Below, piece after piece: positions 57,626 through 64,000 of a stretch of DNA of 64,000 nt (positions within the stretch are counted from its first letter, which is position 1; the number at the start of each line of letters is the position of its first letter). The translations under genes and the position numbers were made by a program. The notes under the pieces were generated by a model that was given only the letters and a program-made list of their open reading frames with translations, did not search any database and had not been told where the DNA came from. The DNA is from Acinetobacter lanii (GTDB taxonomy: Bacteria > Pseudomonadota > Gammaproteobacteria > Pseudomonadales > Moraxellaceae), in the NCBI RefSeq assembly GCF_011578285.1, contig NZ_CP049916.1, forward strand, positions 310,001-374,000. The letters run 5' to 3'.

Positions 57626-58270
57626 ATGTTGCAAGTCAAAATTGTACCCGTGACAGCATTTGCTCAGAATTGTTCAATTATCTGGGATTCTGAAAGCAAA
57701 GAAGCTGTTTTGATTGATGCAGGTGGTGAACCTGAGAAGCTGAAGCAGGAAGTTGAAAGCCTCGGTTTAACCGTAAAAGCCTTGTGGTTAACCCACGGAC
57801 ATTTAGACCATGCAGGTGCTGTGGGTGCTTTGAAAACAGCATGGAATGTCCCTGTGATCGGACCACATAAAGAAGATGCATTTTGGTTAGACATGATTCA
57901 AGAAGTGTCAGCACGTTATGGCTTCCCGATCCCTGAACCTGTCATTGTGGATCAGTGGTTAGAGGGAGGTGAAACTTTGAGATTAGGTCAGGAACGCTTT
58001 GAGGTTCGGTTTGCACCAGGGCATACGCCAGGTCATGTGATGTTCTATAACGCAACTTATGGCGTGTTATGGACGGGCGATGTGTTGTTTAAGGGTTCTA
58101 TTGGACGAACGGACTTTCCAAAAGGCAACCATCAACAATTGCTCGATTCGATCGAAAGAGAATGCTTTAGCTTGCCGGACGAAACGCAATTTATTTCAGG
58201 GCATGGTCCGATCAGTACCATTGGACATGAAAAGCAATACAATCCATTTGTTGCCAGTAAAGCAGGCTAA
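57626..58270 (+). CDS. Metallo-beta-lactamase-fold hydrolase (YcbL/GloB-like)
   Basis: This 214-residue protein has the metal-binding motif LTHGHLDHAG (HxHxDH). A further His lies in FAPGHTPGHVMFY, an Asp in LWTGDVLFKGSIGRTD, and the final His in ISGHGPISTIGHEKQYNP. This is the glyoxalase II-like type II subset, and E. coli YcbL is the closest pattern. Such enzymes hydrolyse thioesters such as S-lactoylglutathione. AAAGG precedes the start. It is 22 bp after hemH, so the two are probably co-transcribed. A terminator follows. Confidence 0.88.
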   Translation: MLQVKIVPVTAFAQNCSIIWDSESKEAVLIDAGGEPEKLKQEVESLGLTVKALWLTHGHLDHAGAVGALKTAWNVPVIGPHKEDAFWLDMIQEVSARYGFPIPEPVIVDQWLEGGETLRLGQERFEVRFAPGHTPGHVMFYNATYGVLWTGDVLFKGSIGRTDFPKGNHQQLLDSIERECFSLPDETQFISGHGPISTIGHEKQYNPFVASKAG

Positions 58271-58316
58271 TCCTTTAAAGGCTTTAATCTCGATGTTTGG
58301 TTTAGATACATGCTCT

Positions 58317-58344
58317 AAAAAAGACCGATAGATTCGGTCTTTTT
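58317..58344 (+). terminator. Rho-independent terminator after the hydrolase gene
   Basis: AAGACCGA / TCGGTCTT with a 5-base loop, A-run before and T-run after. Confidence 0.9.
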
Positions 58345-58397
58345 AATGTAAATGCTCAATAATAAGGTGGGTCATTCTAAAGCGCATTAAGTCTTGG

Positions 58398-58583
58398 CTA
58401 ATCGGTAAATGGATTTAGTAGCAGATCTTGCATTTCCAGGCGTAATAAAACAGTAGCTATAGCAAATAAAGCAGCAATGATCAGGAGTGACATGTCTCCC
58501 ATATAAACGCCTAATATGAGAGAAAAAAGGCTGAGAATAAAAAATACAGTCGTCATTGAAAATAATGTTGTATACATAATCAT
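58398..58583 (-). CDS. Tiny two-helix membrane protein (paralogue of 58746-58940)
   Basis: This 61-residue protein has two hydrophobic helices (TTVFFILSLFSLILGVYMGDM and LLIIAALFAIATVLLRLEMQD) and ends LLLNPFTD. The upstream AAGAGATG is a usable ribosome-binding site. It aligns along most of its length with the next gene on this strand (LGxY, DM, LF, IxxVLxxLE, LxNPF). The family is unrecognised. The tandem paralogy supports both being real genes. Confidence 0.6.
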   Translation of the reverse strand: MIMYTTLFSMTTVFFILSLFSLILGVYMGDMSLLIIAALFAIATVLLRLEMQDLLLNPFTD

Positions 58584-58745
58584 GAGTCATCTCTTATTTT
58601 TATTTATGTGATTTAAGTCACATTATCATAATTTGATTAAAAAAGAACCACATGGTTTGGGTGCACACCTAGGTATTTTTAAATAATTTGTAAATAAAGT
58701 TTAAATTTCAATGTAGAAAAGTGATGGATGTATGAAATTGGGCTT

Positions 58746-58940
58746 TCAAGTGCTAAACGGATTTTTAAGATTTTGTCGATTTTCTAGAGCAATTAATACT
58801 GCACAAATTGAAAAAAGAACTGAAATCACAATGAAAAGCATATCAGGTACATATATGCCTAAAACTAAAAATAATAGACTAGCGATCACAAAAGCATATA
58901 GCAAAAAGTAAAAGATAGATTTTATCAAGGGAGATTCCAT
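58746..58940 (-). CDS. Tiny two-helix membrane protein (paralogue of 58398-58583)
   Basis: This 64-residue protein has helices FYFLLYAFVIASLLFLVLGIY and MLFIVISVLFSICAVLIALE and the C-terminal NLKNPFST. It shares spacing and motifs with its downstream paralogue, indicating tandem duplication. The ribosome-binding site is weak (GAATAAG). Function is unknown. Confidence 0.6.
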   Translation of the reverse strand: MESPLIKSIFYFLLYAFVIASLLFLVLGIYVPDMLFIVISVLFSICAVLIALENRQNLKNPFST

Positions 58941-59043
58941 ACTTATTCGTATTGAATTAAGTATGGATAAAAAAAAGAAGCTATGTTATTAAAAATTGTA
59001 TAGAAAATATACTTAAGCGTAATTCTGTGTAATGAATTAGGCA

Positions 59044-59223
59044 TTAATACTCATTACTTTGATCTTCAGCTTGAGGTGCATCTTCAGTGGGTAATTTATA
59101 GTCATCACTTGCCCAAGCACCCAAGTCAATCATTTTGCATCGTTCTGAACAAAATGGACGGAATGCATTGTCCTCCCAAGTACTGTCTTGACCACAACGA
59201 GGGCATGGAAAATGGCGGGGCAT
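59044..59223 (-). CDS. yacG: DNA gyrase inhibitor YacG (zinc-binding)
   Basis: This 59-residue protein starts [11 protein letters not shown] and carries the four zinc cysteines as CPRC and [22 protein letters not shown], the YacG signature. YacG binds the GyrB C-terminal domain and blocks DNA binding. I chose the ATG at 59223 because AGGAG is correctly placed. The longer reading frame adds 11 residues without support. In many genomes yacG sits with coaE/pilD, but not here. Confidence 0.93.
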   Translation of the reverse strand: MPRHFPCPRCGQDSTWEDNAFRPFCSERCKMIDLGAWASDDYKLPTEDAPQAEDQSNEY

Positions 59224-59315
59224 AAGGACTCCTGAGCGAAATGAAAAAACGAACAAATAGGAAAATGGGCTAGGAATTGCTAGACTTGTACAGATTTCCT
59301 TAGTTTGATCTGTTT

Positions 59316-59975
59316 ATGCCAATTCGTCAATTTCAAGCCCAGCGTATGCACGCGCCACGCGAATTTAAAACTATCTCTCAGTCTCCGATTTGTGTGGAAA
59401 TTGGCGCAGGCAAAGGCAAGCATGCCTTGTTGTTTAGTGGACAACATCCTCAATATCATTTGATTGCCATCGAACGTACCCGTGAAAAATTCTTAGCGAT
59501 GCAAAAACAGCATGCGATTGAGGGGCAACCCAACTTAACCCCTGTTCATGCAGATGCTTTGCCTTGGGTCGTGCATGCGTTGTATCCACAGCAAGTTCAG
59601 CATTTTTTTATTTTGTATCCGAATCCTGAGCCGCATAACCCTGCACAGCGTTGGCTCAACATGCCATTTTTTGAATTTTTAATTTCAAGATTGCAAACAG
59701 GCGGCACGATTACTTTGGCGAGCAATATTCCAAGTTATATCGATGAAGCTGAAGAACAGCTTAAAACGGTTTGGAAATTGCCGTTTGAGCGTCAAGTGAT
59801 TGCACAAGATTCAGCACGTACCCATTTTGAAGTGAAATATTTAGAGCGTGGTGAGTTGTGTCAGCAATTGGTGATGACCAAGCCTGAGGGCTATACCACA
59901 CGATTTGATGCGTTTCAGCCTTTACAGGGGCAGAATGCAACCCAAGCCGCATCTGCAGATCAGACAGAAGCTTAA
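59316..59975 (+). CDS. TrmB-like SAM-dependent methyltransferase
   Basis: This 219-residue class I methyltransferase has motif I VEIGAGKGKHALLF, then LIAIERTREKFLAM and NLTPVHADALPWV, similar to TrmB (tRNA m7G46 methylase). The family's FPDPWPKxxHxKRR motif is replaced by LYPNPEPHNPAQRW. It is probably a divergent paralogue with a changed substrate. The start of the next gene lies seven bases after its stop, so the two are almost certainly one operon. Confidence 0.75.
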   Translation: MPIRQFQAQRMHAPREFKTISQSPICVEIGAGKGKHALLFSGQHPQYHLIAIERTREKFLAMQKQHAIEGQPNLTPVHADALPWVVHALYPQQVQHFFILYPNPEPHNPAQRWLNMPFFEFLISRLQTGGTITLASNIPSYIDEAEEQLKTVWKLPFERQVIAQDSARTHFEVKYLERGELCQQLVMTKPEGYTTRFDAFQPLQGQNATQAASADQTEA

Positions 59976-59981
59976 TTGGTT

Positions 59982-61208
59982 ATGTCAGAACACATCAGTA
60001 TATCTCCATCCATTGCGATTATTGGCGCAGGCCCTGCGGGACTGATGGCTGCCGAAGTCCTGAGTCAGCTGAATTACCAAGTGCATGTTTTCGAGCAGAA
60101 GCCGTCCGCAGCGCGAAAATTTCTGATGGCGGGAAAAACAGGGCTGAATATTTCGCATGCTGAACCGATTGAACAGTTTGTCGAGCGTTATGATCAGGTC
60201 GATTGGTTGAGTCCATGGGTCAAACAGTGGGATGCCACATGGATTCAAGCGTGGATGAAAGACCTCGGCATTGAATCCTATATTGGTTCATCGGGTCGTG
60301 TTTTTCCCATCGAGATGAAAGCTGCACCTTTGTTAAGAGCTTGGCTCAAATGTTTAGCTGAACATCAGGTGAAATTTCATTATCGGCATCAAGTGAAAGA
60401 TTTAAAGTCGAATCAACTTGAAATTTTAAACTTGGTCAGCAATGAAGTTGTGACACATGAGTATGATGCGATTGTATTGGCCTGTGGTGCGGTGTCATGG
60501 TCACGTTTAGGCAGTGATGGTGCATGGCAGCAATGGTTTAATCAAAATGAAATTGAGGCATTTCAAGCCAGTAATGCAGGCGTAGAACGTGCATGGTCTG
60601 CCTTTATGCAACCGATCTTTGGTCAACCGCTGAAACGGGTTGAAGCGTGGGTGGCCAATGAGCCGAAAAGCACAGGTGATATTATTGTCAGCCATTACGG
60701 GCTAGAAAGTGGTTTGATTTACAAGCAAGGACGTGCTTTACGTACTTTGGTGAAGAATCAGCAACCGATACAAATGTATTTAGATCTATTGCCCGATCAA
60801 ACAGTGGAGCAATTGGCACAGAAGCTTAAGCCCAGTAAAAAGCAAACTCTGAGCAATGTATGGCGTAAAGCAGGATTGGACCAAGTTAAAGCCAGTTTAG
60901 TTCGTGAGATTGTTCCCAAAGCCCTATGGAATGATGCTGTTGCTTTAGCAGGGCAGATTAAGAATTTACGTATTGAGCTTTCAGGTTTTCGTCCGATTGA
61001 GGAAGCGATTAGTTGCGCAGGTGGTGTGAAGCAACAGGTATTGAATGAAGCCTTACAGCTTAAGTCTAATCCTTATGTGTTCTGCTGTGGTGAGATGTTG
61101 GATTGGGATGCGCCCACAGGCGGTTATTTATTGACTGCATGTTTTGCGACAGGGCGCGCTGCTGGTGAGGGGGTCAATCGCTTTTTGCAAGGGCACAACA
61201 AAACCTAA
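59982..61208 (+). CDS. TIGR03862-type flavoprotein (HI0933-like NAD(P)/FAD oxidoreductase)
   Basis: This protein of about 408 residues has the FAD motif IAIIGAGPAGLMAAEVL and the family-specific RKFLMAGKTGLNISHAEP. ACGAVSWSRLGSDG follows, and the C-terminal CCGEMLDWDAPTGGYLLTACFATGRAAGEG closes the FAD site. The HI0933/TIGR03862 family has no firmly established reaction. The ATG at 59982 is used. It is co-transcribed with the methyltransferase gene. Confidence 0.88.
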   Translation: MSEHISISPSIAIIGAGPAGLMAAEVLSQLNYQVHVFEQKPSAARKFLMAGKTGLNISHAEPIEQFVERYDQVDWLSPWVKQWDATWIQAWMKDLGIESYIGSSGRVFPIEMKAAPLLRAWLKCLAEHQVKFHYRHQVKDLKSNQLEILNLVSNEVVTHEYDAIVLACGAVSWSRLGSDGAWQQWFNQNEIEAFQASNAGVERAWSAFMQPIFGQPLKRVEAWVANEPKSTGDIIVSHYGLESGLIYKQGRALRTLVKNQQPIQMYLDLLPDQTVEQLAQKLKPSKKQTLSNVWRKAGLDQVKASLVREIVPKALWNDAVALAGQIKNLRIELSGFRPIEEAISCAGGVKQQVLNEALQLKSNPYVFCCGEMLDWDAPTGGYLLTACFATGRAAGEGVNRFLQGHNKT

Positions 61209-61274
61209 AGATCCTGTCTACATGTTGTGCTAGTCTTTTTTAATTCAATAGTGATGTCTCAAAGAAGAGTACAA

Positions 61275-61685
61275 ATGACAGCACAACAAAAATATCTTGG
61301 TGGTTGTTTATGTGGTGGCATTCGATATGAGATTCATGGCGAAATAGGTGAAATCATTCAATGCTATTGTCAGCGTTGTCGCAAATCGAATGGGACGGCT
61401 TTTGCCAGCAATGCTCCGGTGAAAATTGCTGATTTTTACTTTGTTTCAGGTGAGCATTTACTGAAAAAATTCCAATCCACGCCAACCACACAGCGTTGTT
61501 TTTGTAGCCAATGTGGTTCCCCGATCTTGAGCATTAAACAAGACACACCAGAGCATTACCGGTTAAGAATCGGGACGTTGGATAGTGTGATTCCTAACCG
61601 TCCAAGTATGCATATTTTCGTTGCAGATAAAGCAGAGTGGGATCAGATTTGTGATGATGTGCCTCAATATGCACAACGTCCATAG
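61275..61685 (+). CDS. GFA-domain protein (glutathione-dependent formaldehyde-activating-like)
   Basis: This 136-residue protein has zinc ligands in GGCLCGGIRYE, IQCYCQRCRKSNGTAF and CFCSQCGSPIL, the GFA/CENP-V domain pattern. The family name derives from S-hydroxymethylglutathione synthase, but most members have unknown substrates. The ATG at 61275 has AAGAAGAG upstream and gives the standard GFA start. A longer frame from 61227 is not supported. Confidence 0.9.
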   Translation: MTAQQKYLGGCLCGGIRYEIHGEIGEIIQCYCQRCRKSNGTAFASNAPVKIADFYFVSGEHLLKKFQSTPTTQRCFCSQCGSPILSIKQDTPEHYRLRIGTLDSVIPNRPSMHIFVADKAEWDQICDDVPQYAQRP

Positions 61686-61720
61686 ACCCAATTTTTTACG
61701 GAATTTGAGTATTTAAGAAT

Positions 61721-61748
61721 AAAAAAAGGATCTTTAAGATCCCTTTTT
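61721..61748. terminator. Bidirectional terminator between the GFA and HopJ genes
   Basis: AAAGGATC / GATCC(C)TTT with a 5-base loop, A7 before and T5 after. Confidence 0.8.
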
Positions 61749-61763
61749 CATATTCGATGTTTT

Positions 61764-62096
61764 TTATTTTGCAGTTAATGCCGTGCCTTCAAATTGAATG
61801 CCCGCCCAACCATGTTGCATGAATTGACGAATATTCTGGTGATCCGTTGCGTCTGGTGTTGCAAGTACAGCTGCATAATGTTCAGCAAACAGGCTTAACG
61901 TTTGCGCTTGGTCTAAACCTTGTAATTGTGCAAAAGAAAAGACTTTCGCACTGCCTTGGTTTTCTGTTGCGGCATTGGCGTGTTGGCCATTTTTAAATGC
62001 GGTAGGCGTATGGGTGTAATGCGCTTCGATGTGTGCGATGACATCTGCAAACTTCGCTTCGCCTGCTTGTAGTTTTGCCAATAATGCCTGAGCCAT
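61764..62096 (-). CDS. HopJ family protein
   Basis: This 110-residue protein has the HopJ pattern: FADVIAHIEAHYTHTPTAFKNG at the start, then NQGSAKVFSFAQLQGLDQAQTLSLFAEHYAAVLATPDATDHQNIRQFM. HopJ was named as a type III effector candidate in Pseudomonas, but it is widespread in bacteria without type III systems, so it is probably a housekeeping protein of unknown role. It is monocistronic. Confidence 0.9.
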   Translation of the reverse strand: MAQALLAKLQAGEAKFADVIAHIEAHYTHTPTAFKNGQHANAATENQGSAKVFSFAQLQGLDQAQTLSLFAEHYAAVLATPDATDHQNIRQFMQHGWAGIQFEGTALTAK

Positions 62097-62280
62097 ATGC
62101 GTCTTCCTTTTTTAATCAATTTAAACACGATGACTATCTTAGCGAAAATATATGCTGAATTGAATGAAGCCTTGCTGTTATTTCTGAAGTTACACAGCAC
62201 ATGAAATAACGAAAACAGTGGTGAAAACTTTAAAATCGTTTAAAAATAGCAGTTCAATAGAAGATGATTTGAGTAGCACG

Positions 62281-62661
62281 ATGAATTGGTTGTTGGTGGC
62301 ATGTGGTGGGGCGATTGGCGCAAGTCTACGTTATGGTGCTGGCTTTCTTATGTCTAAACCGCAAAGCTTATTTCCATGGACGACATGGAGTGTGAATTTA
62401 ATCGGTTGTCTTTTGGCAGGAATTTTCTTTGCATTTACTTTGCGCTATCCCATCCTTCAACATGAAACACGACTGTTTTTGATGGTCGGTATACTCGGTG
62501 GATTTACCACATTTTCTAGTTTTGGATTGGAAACCTTTCAACTGATTCGTCAGGACCAACTCCTGATCGCATTGTTGTATGCAGTGTCGAGTGTGGTCTG
62601 TGGGGTATTGCTCTTGGCATTGGGCTTCTACGTTATAAATAGCTTGCTGCCTGCTAAATAA
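62281..62661 (+). CDS. crcB: Fluoride channel protein CrcB (Fluc)
   Basis: This 126-residue, four-helix membrane protein has the Fluc motifs CGGAIGASLRYG, TWSVNLIGCLLAGIFF (conserved Asn), and GILGGFTTFSSFGLETFQL (the Phe box and Na+-site glycine/threonine stretch). It exports F- as a dual-topology dimer. The ATG at 62281 gives the standard length. An upstream GTG at 62218 adds 21 polar residues. I looked for the fluoride riboswitch upstream and did not see its conserved elements. Confidence 0.92.
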   Translation: MNWLLVACGGAIGASLRYGAGFLMSKPQSLFPWTTWSVNLIGCLLAGIFFAFTLRYPILQHETRLFLMVGILGGFTTFSSFGLETFQLIRQDQLLIALLYAVSSVVCGVLLLALGFYVINSLLPAK

Positions 62662-62696
62662 GGCGACCAATTCAACCCGATTTTCAAATAAAAAAA

Positions 62697-62731
62697 AGAA
62701 GTCTAAGCGGAGGATAGCTGCTTAGACTTCT
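62697..62731 (-). terminator. Rho-independent terminator after rpmE2
   Basis: A 12-bp perfect stem (AGAAGTCTAAGC / GCTTAGACTTCT) is followed on the minus strand by eight T. It lies about 95 bp after the rpmE2 stop and between it and the convergent crcB. Confidence 0.9.
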
Positions 62732-62826
62732 ACACTCAAAGGGTATGAACAACATCTTTGATAAAAGCAACTTAAGTCATGTTGCTTGAGTAAAATCACT
62801 TTAAAACACGATACTTAAAAAAAGCA

Positions 62827-63075
62827 TTAACGTTTAAAACGTGCGAAACGTTTATTAAAGCTTGCCACACGACCTTCATTGCTCATTTGACGAATTTCAC
62901 CGGTATAGAACGGATGGGATGCACTGGAAATATCCAAAGTGACATAAGGGTAGGTCTTGCCTTGGTATTCCTTAGTCTGTTTTGAATTTAAAGTACTGCC
63001 AATCACAAAGTACGCATCGGCATTGGTGTCATGGAATAAGACTTCTCGGTATTCTGGATGGATATCTTGACGCAT
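62827..63075 (-). CDS. rpmE2: 50S ribosomal protein L31 type B (zinc-independent)
   Basis: This 82-residue protein starts [16 protein letters not shown] and ends [12 protein letters not shown]. It has the long insertion typical of type B L31 and no CxxC zinc ligands. It replaces zinc-binding L31 under zinc starvation so that zinc can be reused. AGGAG stands before the ATG. The Zur-type operator at 63110-63124 lies 35 bp upstream of the start, consistent with zinc control. Confidence 0.95.
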   Translation of the reverse strand: MRQDIHPEYREVLFHDTNADAYFVIGSTLNSKQTKEYQGKTYPYVTLDISSASHPFYTGEIRQMSNEGRVASFNKRFARFKR

Positions 63076-63109
63076 CTGATAAGACTCCTGATTTGGTTTT
63101 AAATTGTAA

Positions 63110-63124
63110 TGTTATAATATAACA
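63110..63124. promoter_or_regulatory. Zur operator upstream of rpmE2
   Basis: TGTTATAATATAACA is a perfect 15-bp palindrome that matches the centre of the gammaproteobacterial Zur box (consensus AATGTTATAnTATAACATT). It is in the promoter region of a zinc-independent L31 gene, a standard Zur target, so zinc repression of rpmE2 is predicted. Confidence 0.8.
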
Positions 63125-63216
63125 ATAAACCGTAAAATCTATAGAATTCGTGTAACAGCATTCTATAGATCGGTTTTTAAATGAAATTTAAAGCAGAGCC
63201 AAATCAAAAAGTGTAT

Positions 63217-64000
63217 TTATACAGGGACCAATTCTTCAAATAGGTCGCTCAAATTATCGTTTACTTTCAAATGAATGAGATTCCAATATTGTCCGGAGAT
63301 GGTGCGATTCACCATCAGCGTATCGGGTGAAGGTTTGAAAACATCCCAATATTTTAAGGATTGTTTCACCAGTTTTACGCCGTCATGATGTGCAGAATTT
63401 TCAGCGAAGTCATATTGTGTGGTCAGCGGGCGTAACAACACTTCTAACCATGTTCGATACAGCTCAGGTGGAAACTTAGCTTTTTCCGCAATTGAATCCA
63501 ATGCCAAAAGATGATCTTCAATGGCTTCAATATCCGAATGTCGCCCTGCACGCACCAAAGATTTGAAGCGATCGACTAAGGCAGGAGAAAGGGTTTTAAC
63601 GCCACCAAAATCATAAATAATGACACTACCATCCGGTCTAAAGGCAAAGTTACCTGGATGAGGGTCACAGTGGAAACGTTTTAAATAAAACATTTGCTGA
63701 CCTAAGGCACGAACCAAACGGCGTCCCATTTCGTTGCGAATATTTTGATCCCACGTACTTGCAGTTTCAATGCTTTCGCCTTGCTCAAAACTCAATGTCA
63801 AAACACGACGGCTTGAATATTCACGATAAACCTTGGGAATAATAATCTTGGTATCTAATTTTTCATGAAAGGTTCGAAACACTTCAAGACTTTGCGCCTC
63901 GATTTCATAGTTCAGTTCTTCATGTAAGCTGTCTTGAATCTCTTTAAATAAACGGTCTTGCAGTTTTTTATCAACTTTTAAAACACCCATCAAACGTAGC
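63217..64000 (-). CDS. ABC1/AarF-family atypical kinase (cut by window end)
   Basis: About 261 C-terminal residues are visible, and the frame runs open through the window end. Motifs include ELNYEIEAQSLEVFRTF, FYLKRFHCDPHPGNFAFRPDGSVIIYDFGGVK (catalytic-loop and DFG analogues), then a helical tail. This is a second ABC1-family protein besides UbiB. It is of the soluble AarF/Ykl type, since no C-terminal membrane helices are seen. Role and substrate are unknown. The N-terminal KxGQ region lies outside the window. Confidence 0.85.
   Translation of the reverse strand, partial: LRLMGVLKVDKKLQDRLFKEIQDSLHEELNYEIEAQSLEVFRTFHEKLDTKIIIPKVYREYSSRRVLTLSFEQGESIETASTWDQNIRNEMGRRLVRALGQQMFYLKRFHCDPHPGNFAFRPDGSVIIYDFGGVKTLSPALVDRFKSLVRAGRHSDIEAIEDHLLALDSIAEKAKFPPELYRTWLEVLLRPLTTQYDFAENSAHHDGVKLVKQSLKYWDVFKPSPDTLMVNRTISGQYWNLIHLKVNDNLSDLFEELVPV

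Noticed and set aside
62101..62280. Possible fluoride riboswitch upstream of crcB
   Set aside because: The conserved GGNGAUGG-type start and the pseudoknot partner could not be found. The region is plain AT-rich sequence.
1..64000. CRISPR arrays, rRNA and tRNA genes
   Set aside because: No regularly spaced repeats, ribosomal RNA segments or cloverleaf sequences were recognised on either strand.

Overview
The window is chromosomal DNA of a gammaproteobacterium, almost certainly Acinetobacter. The evidence is the ubiE-ubiJ-ubiB block, a two-domain polyphosphate:AMP phosphotransferase, adjacent recC-recB-recD without ptrA, small HopJ, DUF1285 and FFLEELY-type proteins, and moderately AT-rich codon use. 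I cannot fix the species from sequence alone. No rRNA, tRNA or CRISPR array was recognised.

Left core (1-37973). The window opens in the start of hisI. It continues with an FAD monooxygenase, a patatin-like phospholipase, the ubiquinone genes ubiB-ubiJ-ubiE, pap, and the RecBCD DNA-repair operon. A 559-bp non-coding stretch follows that holds a candidate small RNA. Next come a serine hydrolase, rpsO-pnp with tandem hairpins between them, a CorA-type metal channel, and the chaperone genes cbpA-cbpM and hslO. A CPA2 antiporter, priA, gspF-gspG (type II secretion), lnt-corC and tusA complete this half.

Accessory island (about 37980-51800). Between tusA and the ETF-ubiquinone oxidoreductase gene lies a polymorphic-toxin and insertion-sequence region. 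A full-length Rhs gene, broken by one apparent single-base deletion, ends in an unrecognised toxin tip followed by two small AT-rich exported or membrane proteins. Downstream, beyond an IS110-family and an IS5-family element, sits an orphan second Rhs tip. It carries 610 bp that repeat the main gene's core end, a different unrecognised toxin, and two tandem paralogous membrane-anchored proteins as candidate immunity genes. The island ends in a pile-up of IS remnants: a truncated IS1, a truncated IS66 and a nearly complete IS3.

Right core (51884-64000). ETF-QO, DUF1285, murI, a DUF4062 protein, hemH and a metallo-beta-lactamase-fold hydrolase come first. Two paralogous tiny membrane proteins, yacG, a TrmB-like methyltransferase, a TIGR03862-type flavoprotein, a GFA protein, HopJ and crcB follow. 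The window closes with rpmE2, which has a clear Zur-type operator, and an ABC1/AarF kinase gene cut by the window end.

How the parts work together: ubiE/J/B, hemH and ETF-QO serve respiration. recC/B/D and priA handle double-strand-break repair and replication restart. The Rhs island is an interbacterial-competition module built so that recombination between the 610-bp repeats could switch the toxin displayed. All candidate immunity proteins are predicted to be exported or membrane-anchored, which suggests that the toxins act in the cell envelope.
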